DNA of 64,000 nt from Synchiropus splendidus (lineage: Eukaryota; Chordata; Actinopteri; Syngnathiformes; Callionymidae), in NCBI RefSeq assembly GCF_027744825.2, contig NC_071342.1:12853501-12917500 (forward strand), in the 5' to 3' direction. Every line of letters begins with the position of its first letter. Within the stretch, counting starts at the first letter, position 1. Of the stretch, positions 13,255 to 27,758 are shown piece after piece. A model generated the notes under the pieces. That model was given only the letters and a program-made list of their open reading frames with translations. It made no database searches and was not told the DNA's origin. A program made the translations under genes and the position numbers.

Positions 13255-15469
13255 CTTCATGTTGTCGCGAATACAGTGGTACCTCGGGTTCTCGACCACA
13301 ATCCGTTCCAGACGGCCGTTCAAGAAGCGATTTGTTCAAAATCTGAATCGATTTTTCCCATTACAATGAATGGAAAAAGCAATAATGCGTTCCAAGCCTT
13401 AAAATAGGCTTTTGTAGGAGTGAATGTAGAGTGTCTGCTGCAGGTGCGCTGTTCCTCTATGTGTGTGGCCGCTGCATGTGGGAGGGGTTGCCGAGTGAGT
13501 GACGTCTCTCCAGAAGTGAAGAGGTGCCCGGTGTGTGTCCAGCTCTGAATGTGCGCTTCTGTGCAGTTTGGCTGTGACAAAGTCATAAACCAAGTAACGC
13601 TCTGTCCCAGACTCGCCTCATCCCTGTCCCAGCTCCAGCCCACAACAGGACATCAAACCCTGGAGTGCGCGCCAGCACCTCCCCTGTGACACTCTACCAC
13701 GGTCCAGTGTGGAGACAGGAAAGGTTTTACACCTCAATATGAAGAAAAGACAGTCAGTAAATGTAGCTAACGGGACACGTCTGCATACAGAGGCAGCGTT
13801 ACACACAATAACAAAGTGCGTCGTGGGTCAGCTGATCGGTCCGTGCACGTTATGTTTTTTCCGGCTTTTTTCGGGGTGTTAGAGTTCTGGATTTTCGTTT
13901 GAAATCCGAGGGGAAAAAAAATCTCGAAATTTTTCTTTGATTTGTTTGAATTCCGGGACGTTCGAAAAGTGAGGTACCACTGTACTGGGAATCACAAAAA
14001 AAATCATTGGACGCATCTGGAGGCCATTGATTTGGATATCTAAAATTTATTTTGTGCTGTTATCGCATTGTTCAACTGCTCTCCTGGTCTTTGAACAAGA
14101 AAAGGAACTAAGCCGAGCCATTTATCCCCTCTGGATTCTGAAATTCACTCATTTTTATGAACAATTCATCCTACATATCATGATGCGGCTGAATGGATTG
14201 TGCATTTTCAGCAGAAAAATAAAGAAAATCATCGACCAAAGTGATCATGGGAAGTCATTTCCTTGACAAAAACAATTCCACCCTTGCTCCCCTCTATGCC
14301 TTAAAATGTAAGTGAACCCTTTGAAAGCCTATTCCAGCAATTGTTCCTGTGTATTTAGGGGTTTGATGACCGACCTTTTTAAGTGCATTTATCTTTATTC
14401 AAGTTCTTCTCCCTGGAGGGTTATGAGAGCTGCGGCTAATTAATAGCTTTTTAAAAGTTTTCCTTCATTAGTGGTCCACAGAGGCGGCGGGCAGCCATCA
14501 TTGTTGCTGGAGGGAACAGGAGCGATGGTAATAATGTCCCAAATATGAAATGATGGCTCAGAGAAATTTTCCAAATGTGGCATTTCAGAGCGAATCCAGC
14601 CAATCTTCCTGTGCCGACTGGAGAGCTTTGCCAGCATGTTTTCTATGGTTTCTTACAACAATAAGCCTGTGAAGAAACCTGAGGGGTAGTTTACATCATC
14701 ATCATGATCATTATCACTCTGAAAACTGTTGTTACACTTTGAATCAATGTTTATACAGAAGTATATTTCAGATCGCTGTTTCTTTTGATATGGAAGAATT
14801 CTCTTTGATACGGGGCAGGAGTTGTGAATAACCTGAACACACACAAACTCCTAAAAAAAAGTAAGGCAGATGATTGTATTGAACACTGAAGACACTTGTT
14901 TTGTTAACCAGCAGTGAAGGAAGAGGGGTGTTGCAGATGAATCTCCTGGCAGGGTAGAGAGTTCACGTTAGGTCCTCAGGTTTTCTTGTAGTGCCTGGAG
15001 GGTTAACCATCAAACCACCAGGGGGCATGTTCTCAGTTTGTTTGTCTGCAGTCAGGCACAGGTTGCTGTGATCAAGACATTCCATCCAAAAAACTGAATA
15101 CAGAGGCAGCCTTTTTTCTTCCAAAGGAAATACTTAAATGGCACTTTTAAACTTAGCGACTCCAGTAGTAGACCAAGTCAGATCATGGAATTCAAACTGC
15201 AGTGTCAAAGGCAGGAATGATAACAAGTCACACCTGCAGTTAAGCACCAGCAGCTTTGTTTGTTATCGCCTCTGTCGGCTGGGGGTAACGCTCGGTGACA
15301 AAAGTGAAATTAGTGAAAATCCTATTTAAGAGTAATGAAACATACTTCCTTATTACTCAGCGCTCAGTTCTGTGTTGAAGCATGTGAATTGTTATTGATC
15401 GCTCTTGTGTGGACCAGCACGTAAATCTGCAATCAAAAAGGCTTCCATGGAAACAGCAGTAAGTTCATG

Positions 15470-15503
<34 letters not shown>

Positions 15504-18500
15504 GCAGAATATTGTGTTCTCATGGTTGCTCAGCCTTGACACTCACTTTGAATTTGAATGCAGGCACTTGTGGACGACGAGGTCAAGGTCGTTCATGCTG
15601 GCGATTTTTGAAACACAGCTCCGAAAGGTGATGAAAGATCAATGGGCTGACTTTCGCCATTGGTGCGTACCAAGTACGATTAGAAGTTTGTGCAGAGGAT
15701 GGTCCCACAGACTGCTTCTAATTTACTTAAAATAGTGCAAATATTGTTAAATCACCCCTATTACTCACCACTACATATTGTCAGTTAATGTGGTTTGGGA
15801 GAACAGTTTTTATTATTATTATTATGATAAAAATTATATTATATTATTTACAATTATCAGTGATACTCACAAAAAGAGTAGAAAACTCTCCTACGAGGAG
15901 ATATTCCCAGCGTATGGAACAAAATCCGAACGCTGCTTGAGAGAACCCCGAAACACAAACGGATGAATCGAACATCAGGAACACTTCACCTGCCATGGCA
16001 TGGTGTGCGCACCTTGAACAGTACTGAGAAGGGATCATTTCACAACTGACCTGCAGTTTTTTGGATCACCCAGTCGCACAACACATTTATTCTGGAACAG
16101 TCAACACCAATCCTGGATATAACATTTGGCACTTTGGCGCTGATGAGAAATGCAGTCTCAGCATTTTCTTTCAGCGATTCAATGTCTCACCATGTACATA
16201 GAAAACATACTTTATACAGTCAAGATGCCTCTCAGAACAACGAGTGAGAATATCTCAGACGAACTGCATCACGCTCTATTTTTCCTCTGTTTAACTATGG
16301 ATCACTATTATGTTTTTCAGCTGACTTCACCATGCATTATTTATCTCAATGTTTTCATATAAAATTGAATAGCAACAATGTTAATGCTTCCAATAATGTT
16401 CTTAGCAAAAATAAAATTAAAAGTAAAAAAAAAAATCAAAACGAAAAAAAAAAAAATAGTAAGCCCATGGATACTGTGACATACCAATGCATATTTTGAT
16501 CAACACCCACAACGCTGCACTATAAGCCACTATATGTAGCTGCCCCAGTGATGTGACAGAGAGCGGGTCAATCTGGGTTAAAGCAAGGAGATTAATGCTG
16601 TGATGTCGGTGCCTGTCCGGAGCCAAATCAATCACCTGTAATCACAGAGCGACCCGAGCAGGATCCGATTCTGCAGGACCTGCAGCTGCAGTGTCACACG
16701 AGGGCACGGATCGCCTGACTACGCCCGGGTGGAGTTCAGAGCCAGTCGGTGAGACTGCGCTTTGATTATGATTACATTTCTCTGCTGCTGCATTTCAAGA
16801 CCTGTGGCTGCTGCCATGAGCTGCTGGAAAATTCTTAAAATAAAACCAAGAGTTCAGTCACAGATGCGGAGCCTAGAGACAGGCACGTTATGCTCTCGCC
16901 CGAAACCATGAACTTGCAAATATTGTGACATCCCGGGACTCTCAGCCTCAGGTGGATGCTAATTTAAAACATTGATAAACACTGGAATGAAGGGAATGTT
17001 GGGGTCCTTCTGTGCGGCTACTGCGATGAACAGCATTCTGGACCTACGTATGACACTTCCAAGAAGTGAGTGAGCAATAATCACATTTTTCATTCAAGCT
17101 TTTATTGCTATTTTTTACTTTTAACATCCATTTTTCTAACATTTTCTTTGTGTTTTGCTTTTTTCATATACTCCTTTGTTAATATCCTGTGAGAAATTGT
17201 TGAGTAATAGCTATTATTATTAATTTTATATTTAAAAAAATACACATATATAAACAACTTTTTTTAACAAAATGTAATTGATGAAAGCTCGCCTTGGTCA
17301 TGTGACGTGTAGTTTTCGTGTTGTTTTCAGCGCTAATCTGTTTGCAAAATAATTCTGAATGTTGCAATGTAATTTGAAAAAACAAAAAAAACTTCCGACA
17401 CCACTTGAATGCAGCAACTAAGCAACCAGCACTCAATCGCGAATGATGCTTGCATGTGCTGCACAGCGACAAAATTGATCATCGTATTACGGATGGAAAA
17501 CCATTGATGTCACCATTTCAACACTTGCATCATGCTCACCTAAAAATTCTACTCGTACAGTAAAAACAGGAGGTAAGAAGCTGTACGGTATGAAACTGAG
17601 TGGACGTTAGGGGACAGCCGAAAAGTCACTTTTTTCTCAGGATTCTTTTGTTCTCATTTGGGTGAAAGCTTGGTTCATCAGCAGCCAGACAGCAAAACAG
17701 AAACGCTGAGCAGCTCTCATGGCTCGCTCAGACGTTCACCTGAGACTCTGTGTTCCTTAGCTCTGAGCACCTTCTTTTCAGATTTAAATGTATTCTGCTA
17801 ACCGGTCCTTTGACTTCACTGCATCTTGCCACGTGTCCTTAAAAACTCGGTCACTGTAGTCAACAATGTCCTTTCTGAGAGACAGATGAGTCACAGTGTG
17901 CTGTCCTGGTGTGACTTATTCACAACAGAGGATTCAGCTGACATTAGCTTCATACATTGAACACCATCTTTTTATTCAAGTTCATCACATTTCCCGAGAT
18001 GTGTTTTTTGTCATTTAATATCAGTTATGTAAAGAATGACTGATGGTGTCTGTAAAAGGGTTATAAACACACATATAGGATTCAGAGGGAACCTATGCAA
18101 ACATCCAGTTCCTTACACACCTATTTTTAAAAAGCACACTCACACTGGTACATGAATCATACCTCAGTTTATCGAACGTTCAATGATAGTCATTCCTTAA
18201 ATAATGCAGCAGTTATAAGAGGTAAGAGGGAGGCATTCTGCTTTAATGGCTCTATTTGTCAGGGCAGAAAGAACTGGAACAATAAATGGTCAATGATCAC
18301 AGCTGGCCATCAGAGTCCAATAAATAGTTGAAAGATTATTTCAACCCTCCTACAGTTATTCTCTGGGATTAATACTTTAACTTGGAAAAACACAGTAAAA
18401 TAAATACGACAAAGAGGAGCCAAAACAGCAGTGCAGCACAACAACGCTGTTTACCTAGCGGTGTAGACAGTAATTTTGGTTTTGAGGAGCAAATAATGTG

Positions 18501-21500
18501 ACTCACATTTGGAATCACTGGGAGCGTTGTGAAAGGAACACAAAGATTCTTAACAACAAGACAGCGTGAGTGAAACCTGCCAGTGCCTTGAACTAGCTCA
18601 GCTCAGTGTTGAGCACGGAGTCCACGAATTTGACATTCACAAAATGAACCGTTCCTTTTACTTCAGTGCAGATATTGAGGAGGTTTCAGGGATCAGGGAT
18701 GTTTATTTCTTCTATTCATGTTTCTCTTAAGATATTCAATCATTAGCATTGATCATTCTGTCATAATTACAATAATTGAAGTTAGTGTCATATAGAATAT
18801 TATTATTTTTTGTGGAGCTCAATGTACGCCTCTGAGCATCATCAGCGTGGGTGGTCTTTTTACAGCTACATTTAGACGTGGTCCTCCAGCAACGTGTGAG
18901 ATTAAGATCATTTCAGAGCCAACATGTCCTGCGAAGGATTTCAAAAAGCAAAAGAAAGGTTGGCACAGAGTACGCCTCTCATTCAGAGACTCCCGCTTAG
19001 CAGTCGGTGTGACCAAAGCTTTCAAAAACTCAATAAATCAAAACCTGAAAATCTGTCTTCCATTCTCTAAACGCTGCTGGCGGGAATGTAACCGGCCTTG
19101 GCTCCTTTCCTCCTGAGGTTTCTCAACAAGAAGTTTGTGTTGTCTTTGTCTCCCACTTATCATTTGACCCCTTCAAAAAGGCCTCTCAAAATAGTACCAT
19201 AGCTCGCACCATTCTGACCTTCAGATGGATCCATCAAGTGTACAAGCATCACCCACAAATCTCTCTCTTGCCTGCAGCTGGCGCAAAACTCACAGCTTAG
19301 TTTGAGTTTCACTCCGTGTGTTTCCAGTCCATGTTAGCATTGAATAACCACCTCTAATTCCCATCTTGCAGCTGTAGATCCTCTATTGGCCTCATGCTCT
19401 ATGTTCCAAAGTTAAGGCTCAAAGCAGGATGAACAATAACATTTCAAATGCTGACAGAATATCTGGAACTCAAATGGATTTTTTTGCTTTTAAAGTGAAT
19501 AGTATCAGCAAGGCCACTGCTGGACCTCTCCCTGTTGTCATTCACTCATATTTTGTGCTACATGGATAAACACAATATTTATCAAACACAACATTAGAAC
19601 CAATAATCACCCCTGACTGTGGCATTCAAAGAAGACATTATTCAATTTTGCAACTTCTGAACTTATTACAGGTGATGAAAGTGCCTGTACTCACTGTATA
19701 GGACGGTCCCCTGGGTGGATCTTGTTTTTACTGTCAAATAGAGCACAACAGGGCTGTCCTTGACAGTAGGTGGTTGATTAACGCCTGGATCAGTGGAGTG
19801 GAGAAACGATGCGAGAGGCTGCAGCTCCAAAAACGATGTGCCATCAAAGAACGGGATGAATACAGTCGACTCTGGGAACCAAGGAGACAGGAAACAAATC
19901 AATGCTGTTGTTTGAACATTTTCATTTGAAGCCATTTGACTGCCTTAGACTGGCATTTAAATCACTAGGATTTCACGCTGGGGCGCAAAAGAGCTCTCCC
20001 GATTCACAAAGTCAGAGAGACCTATCGGGAGCTCCTGCGTTAGCCTCCCACTGGATGACAAAGCATTTTGACTTTAAAATGAGGTGAAGGTGGTACGCGC
20101 TCTGCTATCAACTCGACAAGCCGGTGATGATGATGTGTTAACAGGCCCTCTGACGCTGGCGGAGAGCTTGTCCAGGTGGATGACAGGTGATTCCATAAGG
20201 GCCCTTACCAACCTCAGTGGAGGCATTGGCATTCAGCATATTCAGTGGGGGATGAATTACATGCAGAGTCACAAATTTGAAGCGGTTAAAAGATGAAGGG
20301 CGTTTGAAGTTTGAAAGCTGGTCATGAAAGTTAGAGAAGGTCTGCCGAAGATACAGTTATACTTAGGGCAGATCTCACATTTTCAACATGAAACCATGTA
20401 GTATGACAGCAACTTCATTTAATATTGAAATGCAAAGTTATTATATATATATATAATGCAAATGATATCATCATATGGAATTCCAATAAATGCTAACAAC
20501 AGAAGATATTTTGATGGTGTTACCGGTTGATGACGTTTTATGGAACAGTGTCCGAATTTTGTGAGGCCACTCGATGGCACTGTCTACTGTATAATCGTTG
20601 GCTTTTAGCAACTATTTCATTGACAACTCAGCACTAGTCGTATCAAGAAACAGTATTGCTGGGGTGATGAGACAGAGGCCACTAGATGGCTCCTGGTTTA
20701 GAAATGATGTGAGAACTGGAGAAGAGGTGACCATGACAGACGAACCCTATTCAAACCTTTGTTTTGTACTGTATTAACTTAAAATCGCTGAAGCACTTTA
20801 GAAAAATGAAGCAGCCTTTCAAGAGAGATTTGAAAATGAATAGAGGTTGATGTTGAACAGAACCGTAATGTAAGTGTACATTTTACTTTTCAGAGATAAT
20901 TCAGCGCAGACGGAAGGTTAGCAGGAATAGAATGAGGTCATGATCAATGCAAACCACATCTTCGTAGATTTCTCTCGGTACGGCAGCGACTCCACATCTA
21001 ATTTTTGTGATCACTTAGCTTTCAGTTGAATGATTCCTTAGACTTTGTCCAAGTTAATGACCTACAGAGTCTTCTTTGAAGAGATCATTTATCATCTCTA
21101 AATCTCTGACATGCCCACATGAACTGGCTTTATCTCGACAAAACCTGTCTCACGGTTGACTACCTGGTATCAAATACCCAGTCAAGCAGGAGGAATTGGC
21201 CTGGATAACCTATTGGCTACGGCGGTTGTTTAAAATAGAGGACAGCGGCTCGAAGAGATGGCAGATGTCATGTTTCTCTGCAGCCAAGAAACCATCTGAA
21301 TAAAGTGGATTATAATGGTTCATGAGGTATAATGGAAAATGAAGTTAAACAGATCAGGGTTATGAAGCACTACGCCAAGGTTTTTAGAAGAATTGGTTTC
21401 ATTATCAGAATAACATTTTAAATCGATGTATGGTCACTTAAAATGAAAGCCTGTTTTGTGGAAAAATCTTTCAGGATAATATCATCACATTTTGGTGGGG

Positions 21501-24500
21501 AAAACAGCAGATTTGTGGTGTTAGGAATGTTAAAAAATAGAGGTGAGAAATATAAACAGAAAGGCATTTAAACTAGGGTGACTGGATCGAAGCATGTAAA
21601 AAAACGAATCAACTGACGCTACCTTGTTGCTAGCAGAATGATGCAAAGTACTTCTTTAAACCAAGAGGTGAAAATGGAGAACCGAGCTTGGGTGTTCAAC
21701 CTTACCTCAAATTCTTAAAAATAGTTATCAAGCACTTCACCACCAGTCTGAGGAAGCGTCCGGCCACGCTCGGACGCGATTGGGCAGCACTTCTAAAGTG
21801 GGCTGCGACCTATTTTCCAAGTGACAAAGCCCACAGGTATGACAGTAGTGTTGTAATTTGGAAGTGAATGTGGAATTGGATAAAAACAAATACAGTGGTA
21901 CCTCAGTTTTCGAATGGTGGAGTTCGAACAAAAATTTTGAGATTTTTTTGCTTCGGATTTCGAACTAAAATCCAGAGCTCGAACGCCCCCGAAAAAAGCC
22001 GGAAAAAACATAACGTACGTGGACCGATCAGCTGACCCACGACACGCTCTGTTATCGTATATAACGCAGCCTCTGTATGCAGACGTGTCCCGTTTTCTTC
22101 ATATTGAGGTGTAAAACCTTTCCTGTCTCCACACTGGACCGTGGTAGAGTGTCACAGGGGAGGTGCTCGCTCTCCACACCTCCGAGGCTGGAGCGCTCAC
22201 TCCAGGGTTTGATGTCCTGTTGTGGGCTGGAGCTGGGACAGGGATGAGGCGAGTCTGGGACAGAGCGTGACTTGGTTTATGACTTTGTCACAGCCAAACT
22301 GCACAGAAGCGCACATTCAGAGCTGGACACGCACCGGGCACCTCTTCACTTCTGGAGAGACGTCACTCACTCGGCAACCCCTCCCACATGCAGCGGCCAC
22401 ACACATGGACGAACAGCGCATCTGCAGTAGATACCCTACATTCATTCCGACAAAAGACTATTTTAAGGCTTGGAACACATTATTTCTTTTATTGTAATGG
22501 GAAAAATCAATTCAGATTTCGAACAATTCGTTTCTCGAACGGCTATCTGGAACAGATTGTGGTCGAGAACCGAGGCACCACTGTAAACTGAAATAATCGG
22601 TTCGCTCCGCATGGTTCACATGGTTCTTGCTCTGGTTGATAGGGCAGCATCTGGGTTTGTCCACACGAGTCTCAACGAATAAGAGTGCCTGCGCACAATG
22701 ACTGAAATTGGGAGAGGGAGGAGTGGGTGTGTTCTCTTTAATACGACGGGGTACACTGCCCCCTGTTGGACTGCGTTGCACATTGAAACCTGGGTTTTTA
22801 TCTCCATTTATTTCCTTAGTTATTTCCCTCAGAAAATCCCATAGTTAGTGACTCTCCTTTTGAGTCAGTACACTCTTTTTGTCAATAGCGTTTCTATTTT
22901 CTCTGCTCGTCGTGTTATTTACAGAGCAAATAAAACACAGGTCCCAGTTAAGGTTGACACGTTAACATCCTGCAACCCGCCTTTTGAAATCCACATCATA
23001 TTTTTTATTATTCATTTCTTCACTTCCCTTACAAGTCCAGTCTTGTGAGCTCTTCATGGTGCATTTATTGTAACGGAGGGTAAGACGAAATAGCAATGTT
23101 AGCCACTGGAATCTCTAAATGAATAAAGGACTGCAAATTAAAACGCTGTGTAGAGAGTCGTACAAGTGTTCAAAAAACGTGAAAACAAGAGCTTTAACAA
23201 ACAAATCAGGGCTGACAAAAGTTCCTGCACACCTTGACGGACAGGGAAACATTCGGAACATCTTAGTCAGCAGTTCACTTAAGACACAAACAAGTCTGTG
23301 TCATTAGTCAGGGAGCGGGACGACATATCTGTAAACAACTAAGAGCAGAGGTGACTGGCTTTATTCCTCTCATGTGCCCATTACTTAATTCAACAAGATG
23401 TGCGGGCGTGGTTGTCAAGCAGCGGAGCCTCCGCAGCAACACACACCAGCATGTTGGCAGACTTTGTCAGCATGTAAACAGCCCCTGGACTTCTGCAGAG
23501 GGCTATCAGAAGCAGAGCTGCAGAGCACATCAATGGATGAGTGCTTGTATGAGATTGCACTCCCTGCCACCTGAGAGACTTAAAATGCTTTTGAGGGAGC
23601 GGTGGTTTCTCACACTCAGCAGAAATGACTCTGGAAAGGCCACTGCAGGTATTTAAATGAAAATGAGTATGAAAGTTGATGGTTAAGCAGGAAACTTCTG
23701 GGTGACAGAAACTGAAAAATCCGGTGAAATAATGTTAGTGTTTACTTGTGCAAAAATGTATTCTTTATGAATTTATTTAACACAATTCCATTGTAGTTTA
23801 ACCGTGCGTAGACGACTGGAATCTTCACTTACTTGAGCTAGTTATGCATGAAACAATGCACTATGACGAAAATCAAGAATATTAATATTTGTAACATAGA
23901 AACCTGAACTGTACAAATGATTTTCTGATACTTCCTACTTTTCACGACAGCACAGCATCCTGCAACCTGTGAACCGACATGATGGCATACGAAGATAATG
24001 TGATCTCCGGAGACATTCATTATTTCAAGGCAGCATGCTACCAACATAGTCGCATGTGACAAAGGTCGAGACGAGAACACTATTTTTTGTCTTGAATATA
24101 GAGTTTTGATGATATCTATTAGTGACACTGAAACTTTGTGTGGTTGCAGTGAATAGCATAACAAAAAATAAATAAAACAAAAAAACAAAACAAAACAATA
24201 ATGAAGCAGTTGAATGTTGTACCTGGTGGATTAAGAGAAATACAGAAAAATACACAAAATTGCTCATGAATTCATTAAACCACCTGGGTAATGTGAGTAA
24301 ATAAAATTTTCTAGGTTCCGCTTCTATACCTCCAGAAGATTCACAAGGCTTTTGCTACAATTAGAATACATGACCTTGTTGTCTCTATGCCTCAGGCTTC
24401 CACTCACGGTTACAAAACTCACTCTCATCCTGAAAGCTGGTCAGGATCCGGATTTCTAAGGCTGTAGAATCGAAAACACATGTTGGAGACAAGCATATTT

Positions 24501-27363
24501 TCCAGTGAAAGATCTTAAGTAGGCTGAGTTCAGGGAGCCATGTGGCACAACTTAGAACCAAGGGCAGCACCAAACAATGCTGGACTCATGGCGTAATATA
24601 TCAACATTGGGAAAGTGGACTTTTATGTCCTATACTGACACCAAAGGCAGCCTTCAGCATTGCATGTTGAAGCATTAGGTTTTCAATGGAAGCACGTTCC
24701 GCCCTCCGCCGCATATCCTGAAGACTTGGAGGTTGGGGTTGTGAAAGCCATGGCATGACAATCCTCTCGCTCCAGACAGCAACATGTAAATTGCAATTTA
24801 AAACCCCTCAATTGGCCGTACGTTTCAGTGATGGTGACTGCTCTTACTGTTGCTACCCTCACTAAGGAGGAGAGCCACGCAATAGGTTACAAATAGCAAC
24901 TGACATCCTATATATCTCAGTGTAGAGTGGTGTGTCTGTTCCCCTGCCTGCAAGGCTACATGGTGAGGAAAATGTGACTTTGACACTCCCTTGAAATGCC
25001 TGTGTGTGAACATGCCACGCAAAAGGCTGCCATTTTTGTCAGAATTGGGCACAGAAGACCGCTTTCCAAAAAATATGCCACCTATTTCAAAGTTTTATTG
25101 TGCACTTTGAGAACACAGGTTCGCAACAGTTTCAGTACGTGCAAATGTAGCCCCAAATGTCACACGACAGAAACACTCCAATTCTCTCTATTTGACTGTT
25201 TTTTAGATCCAGTTGTGAAATGATGCATCTTTGATCCTTATTTGAGTAAGTGAGATAGTGCTTTGAATAGTATGTAGAGCTGGGAGTAAGTCACACATGT
25301 GCCAGTCTCAAACAAGTCACGAGTCTTAACAAGGAAGTTGAATGATTTTTTTGTGTGAAGGCAAGTCGAGTCAAGTCATAGCTTTGCTCAAGAAAGTCTG
25401 AAGTCAAGTCATTAAATTATAATAAGCTGGATGACAATGTGCGGAACTTTAATTTGCAAAATTATTTCAATACACAAGTGCGAAAAACGCTGACTATGAG
25501 AAAGAACAATCACATCCCTCAGGGAGGTCAGATAGAGAAAAATGCAAATTAAATATTAGGCCTTGCACTTGGTGTGTGTGTAAGTGCATGTGTAGATGTG
25601 AGAATACTGTGTGGGTAATGCATCAAGCTGTGTGACACTGAGGCATGTGTCACGTGCACATACATTCAGGTAGCCAGGTTGGCTCACATCGGTACATTCC
25701 AAAAAATAATAACAATTCTCTCAATAACAAAGAAAGCAATGCCTTGTCAAGTCAACGCATGCAAGTCCAAGTCAAGTCAAAGTCGAGTCATTTACCACTG
25801 TTTTTTAAGTAAGTCACATGTCCCTGATCTGGTCCCTTAAGTCAGACTCGAGTCAGTGCCCCCACCCCTGGTATGTGCTGCAGTCTGACGCCAACATTGA
25901 TTTAAATAAAAAGCCTTTTTATGGAGGATTGTGTTGTAATGTGTCCTGTTAAACACTGATTTAATAAAATTATTCAGTCTGGCACTTCACTTTGATCTGA
26001 ATTTTGTGAGACTGAAACGGACCCCAGTGGTTTGTGAAAAAGAGAAGGATAAAGCATATTTTGGGGCCGACTAGAGAGCCTCAGCTGAATAAGAACAAGC
26101 ACTGCAAGGGCATGTTCTTGCCCTCATTGAGCTTTGGAGGTGAACATGGACACACTGGAATGGTTCAAGCTGCTTATATGGATCTTTCATTTCATTAATC
26201 ATGTCCTGAATAATTCACATCACTCACAAATCCTAAAGCAGGGACTCCATTCTCCAGCATAGTAAAACCTATTAGCCGGAGAGGTTCAGCATATATTAAG
26301 CAATATAACTTGCTGGCGTTCTCTAAATGATACCACAGCGGAGGTCACTGTGTTGGAGCATTTTAAGCTCAGAATTAAAAGCAGAGATCACTGTGAAGGG
26401 AAACAACAACTTTACCTTTCTCACAAAATGCCCCGGTGAAGTGAAGCGGGCAATGGCAGAGTGAACGCGCCTCTCCAGCTGTCCACGTTGACTGACACGT
26501 GCCTCCGTTCCGACAGAGACCGTCGCGGCAGGCTTCAGCAGAGGATTCAGGTGTTTGTGGGGAAGTCACCGTTGTTGTCGCGACGGCTTCACTGGCGACT
26601 GAGAGAGCTGTCAAAGCTGACGAATTTGAAATGGAGATTTTTGCAGCCGCCAAAGTGTACCTGTAAGATTGTGGAAAAAAAGTTGTTGCAAAATCTCTCA
26701 AGCACACAGAAGAACACAGCTGCGTTTCCAACGTTACTCAGAAAACTGGCCCTTATTCTAATGGAAAATTATTATCACTGCCTACATATATTTGTTTTGA
26801 ATGATTAGAAATAATTGTTTTGTTAAGTTTTAAATTTTTGAAAGGAATACTAACTGTGGTGTATTAGAATCAACACAGCAGTTCACAGAAAAATATCAAA
26901 CACACACTGCTAAAACAACTGTTACCTGCACAGGTCAACACTTCTGCTTGTGATGGCATCTGACATGCTAAACCTTTTTTCTTTGTTTATTTCAATGACT
27001 CTAATGCAGCCATTGAAGTTGAAGAATGGTTTTGCTTTCTGAAAAGACAAAACAAACCTTTAGCATTCTACGTAGCATATCACATGACAGTATCAATGAT
27101 CAGTTACGATGAACGCTTTATGGCAAATGCATTGTCATAGAAAACACTATTCTCACCTGATGGGGCAGGTACTGACGGGGCAGACCTCCGACAAAGATGT
27201 GATTGGTTCTGTGCAATGTATGTTCCAGCCAGTAATTACCTGACGCACTTTTGATTTTTCCATAATTTGAAAGAGTCATCTCGGCCTCACAAGGTACCAA
27301 GTGTTGTCTGCAAAATATTTCAACTATATCAATGAAACAGTCAGTAGACAAGGTACAGTGACA

Positions 27364-27446
<83 letters not shown>

Positions 27447-27676
27447 GGAGACCTTTTAAAGGTCTAGGACATAAAAAAAATGTAGCGCATGACTAATCAA
27501 TTGAATACAGAAAGAAGGTAGGTTTGAAATTTTTTATTGGTGAACTGTGCTTCATAAATGAAATCCAAAAGTAAAGGTCAAGCACATCCGCAAACCAGTT
27601 AGGCCAGGTGCATTATTCAAAAATGTAAAACAAATACAGTAATACAGTTAAATAAATTAAATATATATATTAAAAA

Positions 27677-27758
<82 letters not shown>

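Larger units (their letters stand above)
5656..19694. other. 14-kb eys intron inside LamG2, no exon found
   Basis: Splice phase (1) of the flanking exons fits directly and the joined protein is a continuous LamG domain, so no exon is needed here. The intron contains the truncated GTACCGTAATTTCC element (8762-9327), a long (AT)n, a mariner-like MITE (13274-13982), a (CT)n tract and an A-rich stretch (about 16418-16456). The rest is AT-rich with no support for genes on either strand. Confidence 0.6.
19872..26415. other. eys intron, no exon found
   Basis: Flanking phases (1 and 1) join directly. Contents recognised: a degenerate GGGTAGATGAGG MITE (20523-20720), a mariner-like MITE (21893-22583) and a GTCAAGTC-rich repeat (25284-25872). 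Nothing else is supportable. Confidence 0.6.

Noticed and set aside
12980..13346. ORFs with long Ile-Tyr runs on both strands
   Set aside because: Produced by the (AT)n tract and the adjoining MITE.
13320..13643. 107-codon ORF shared between the two mariner-like MITEs
   Set aside because: The conservation reflects copy identity; no transposase or other domain is visible and the second copy is shortened.
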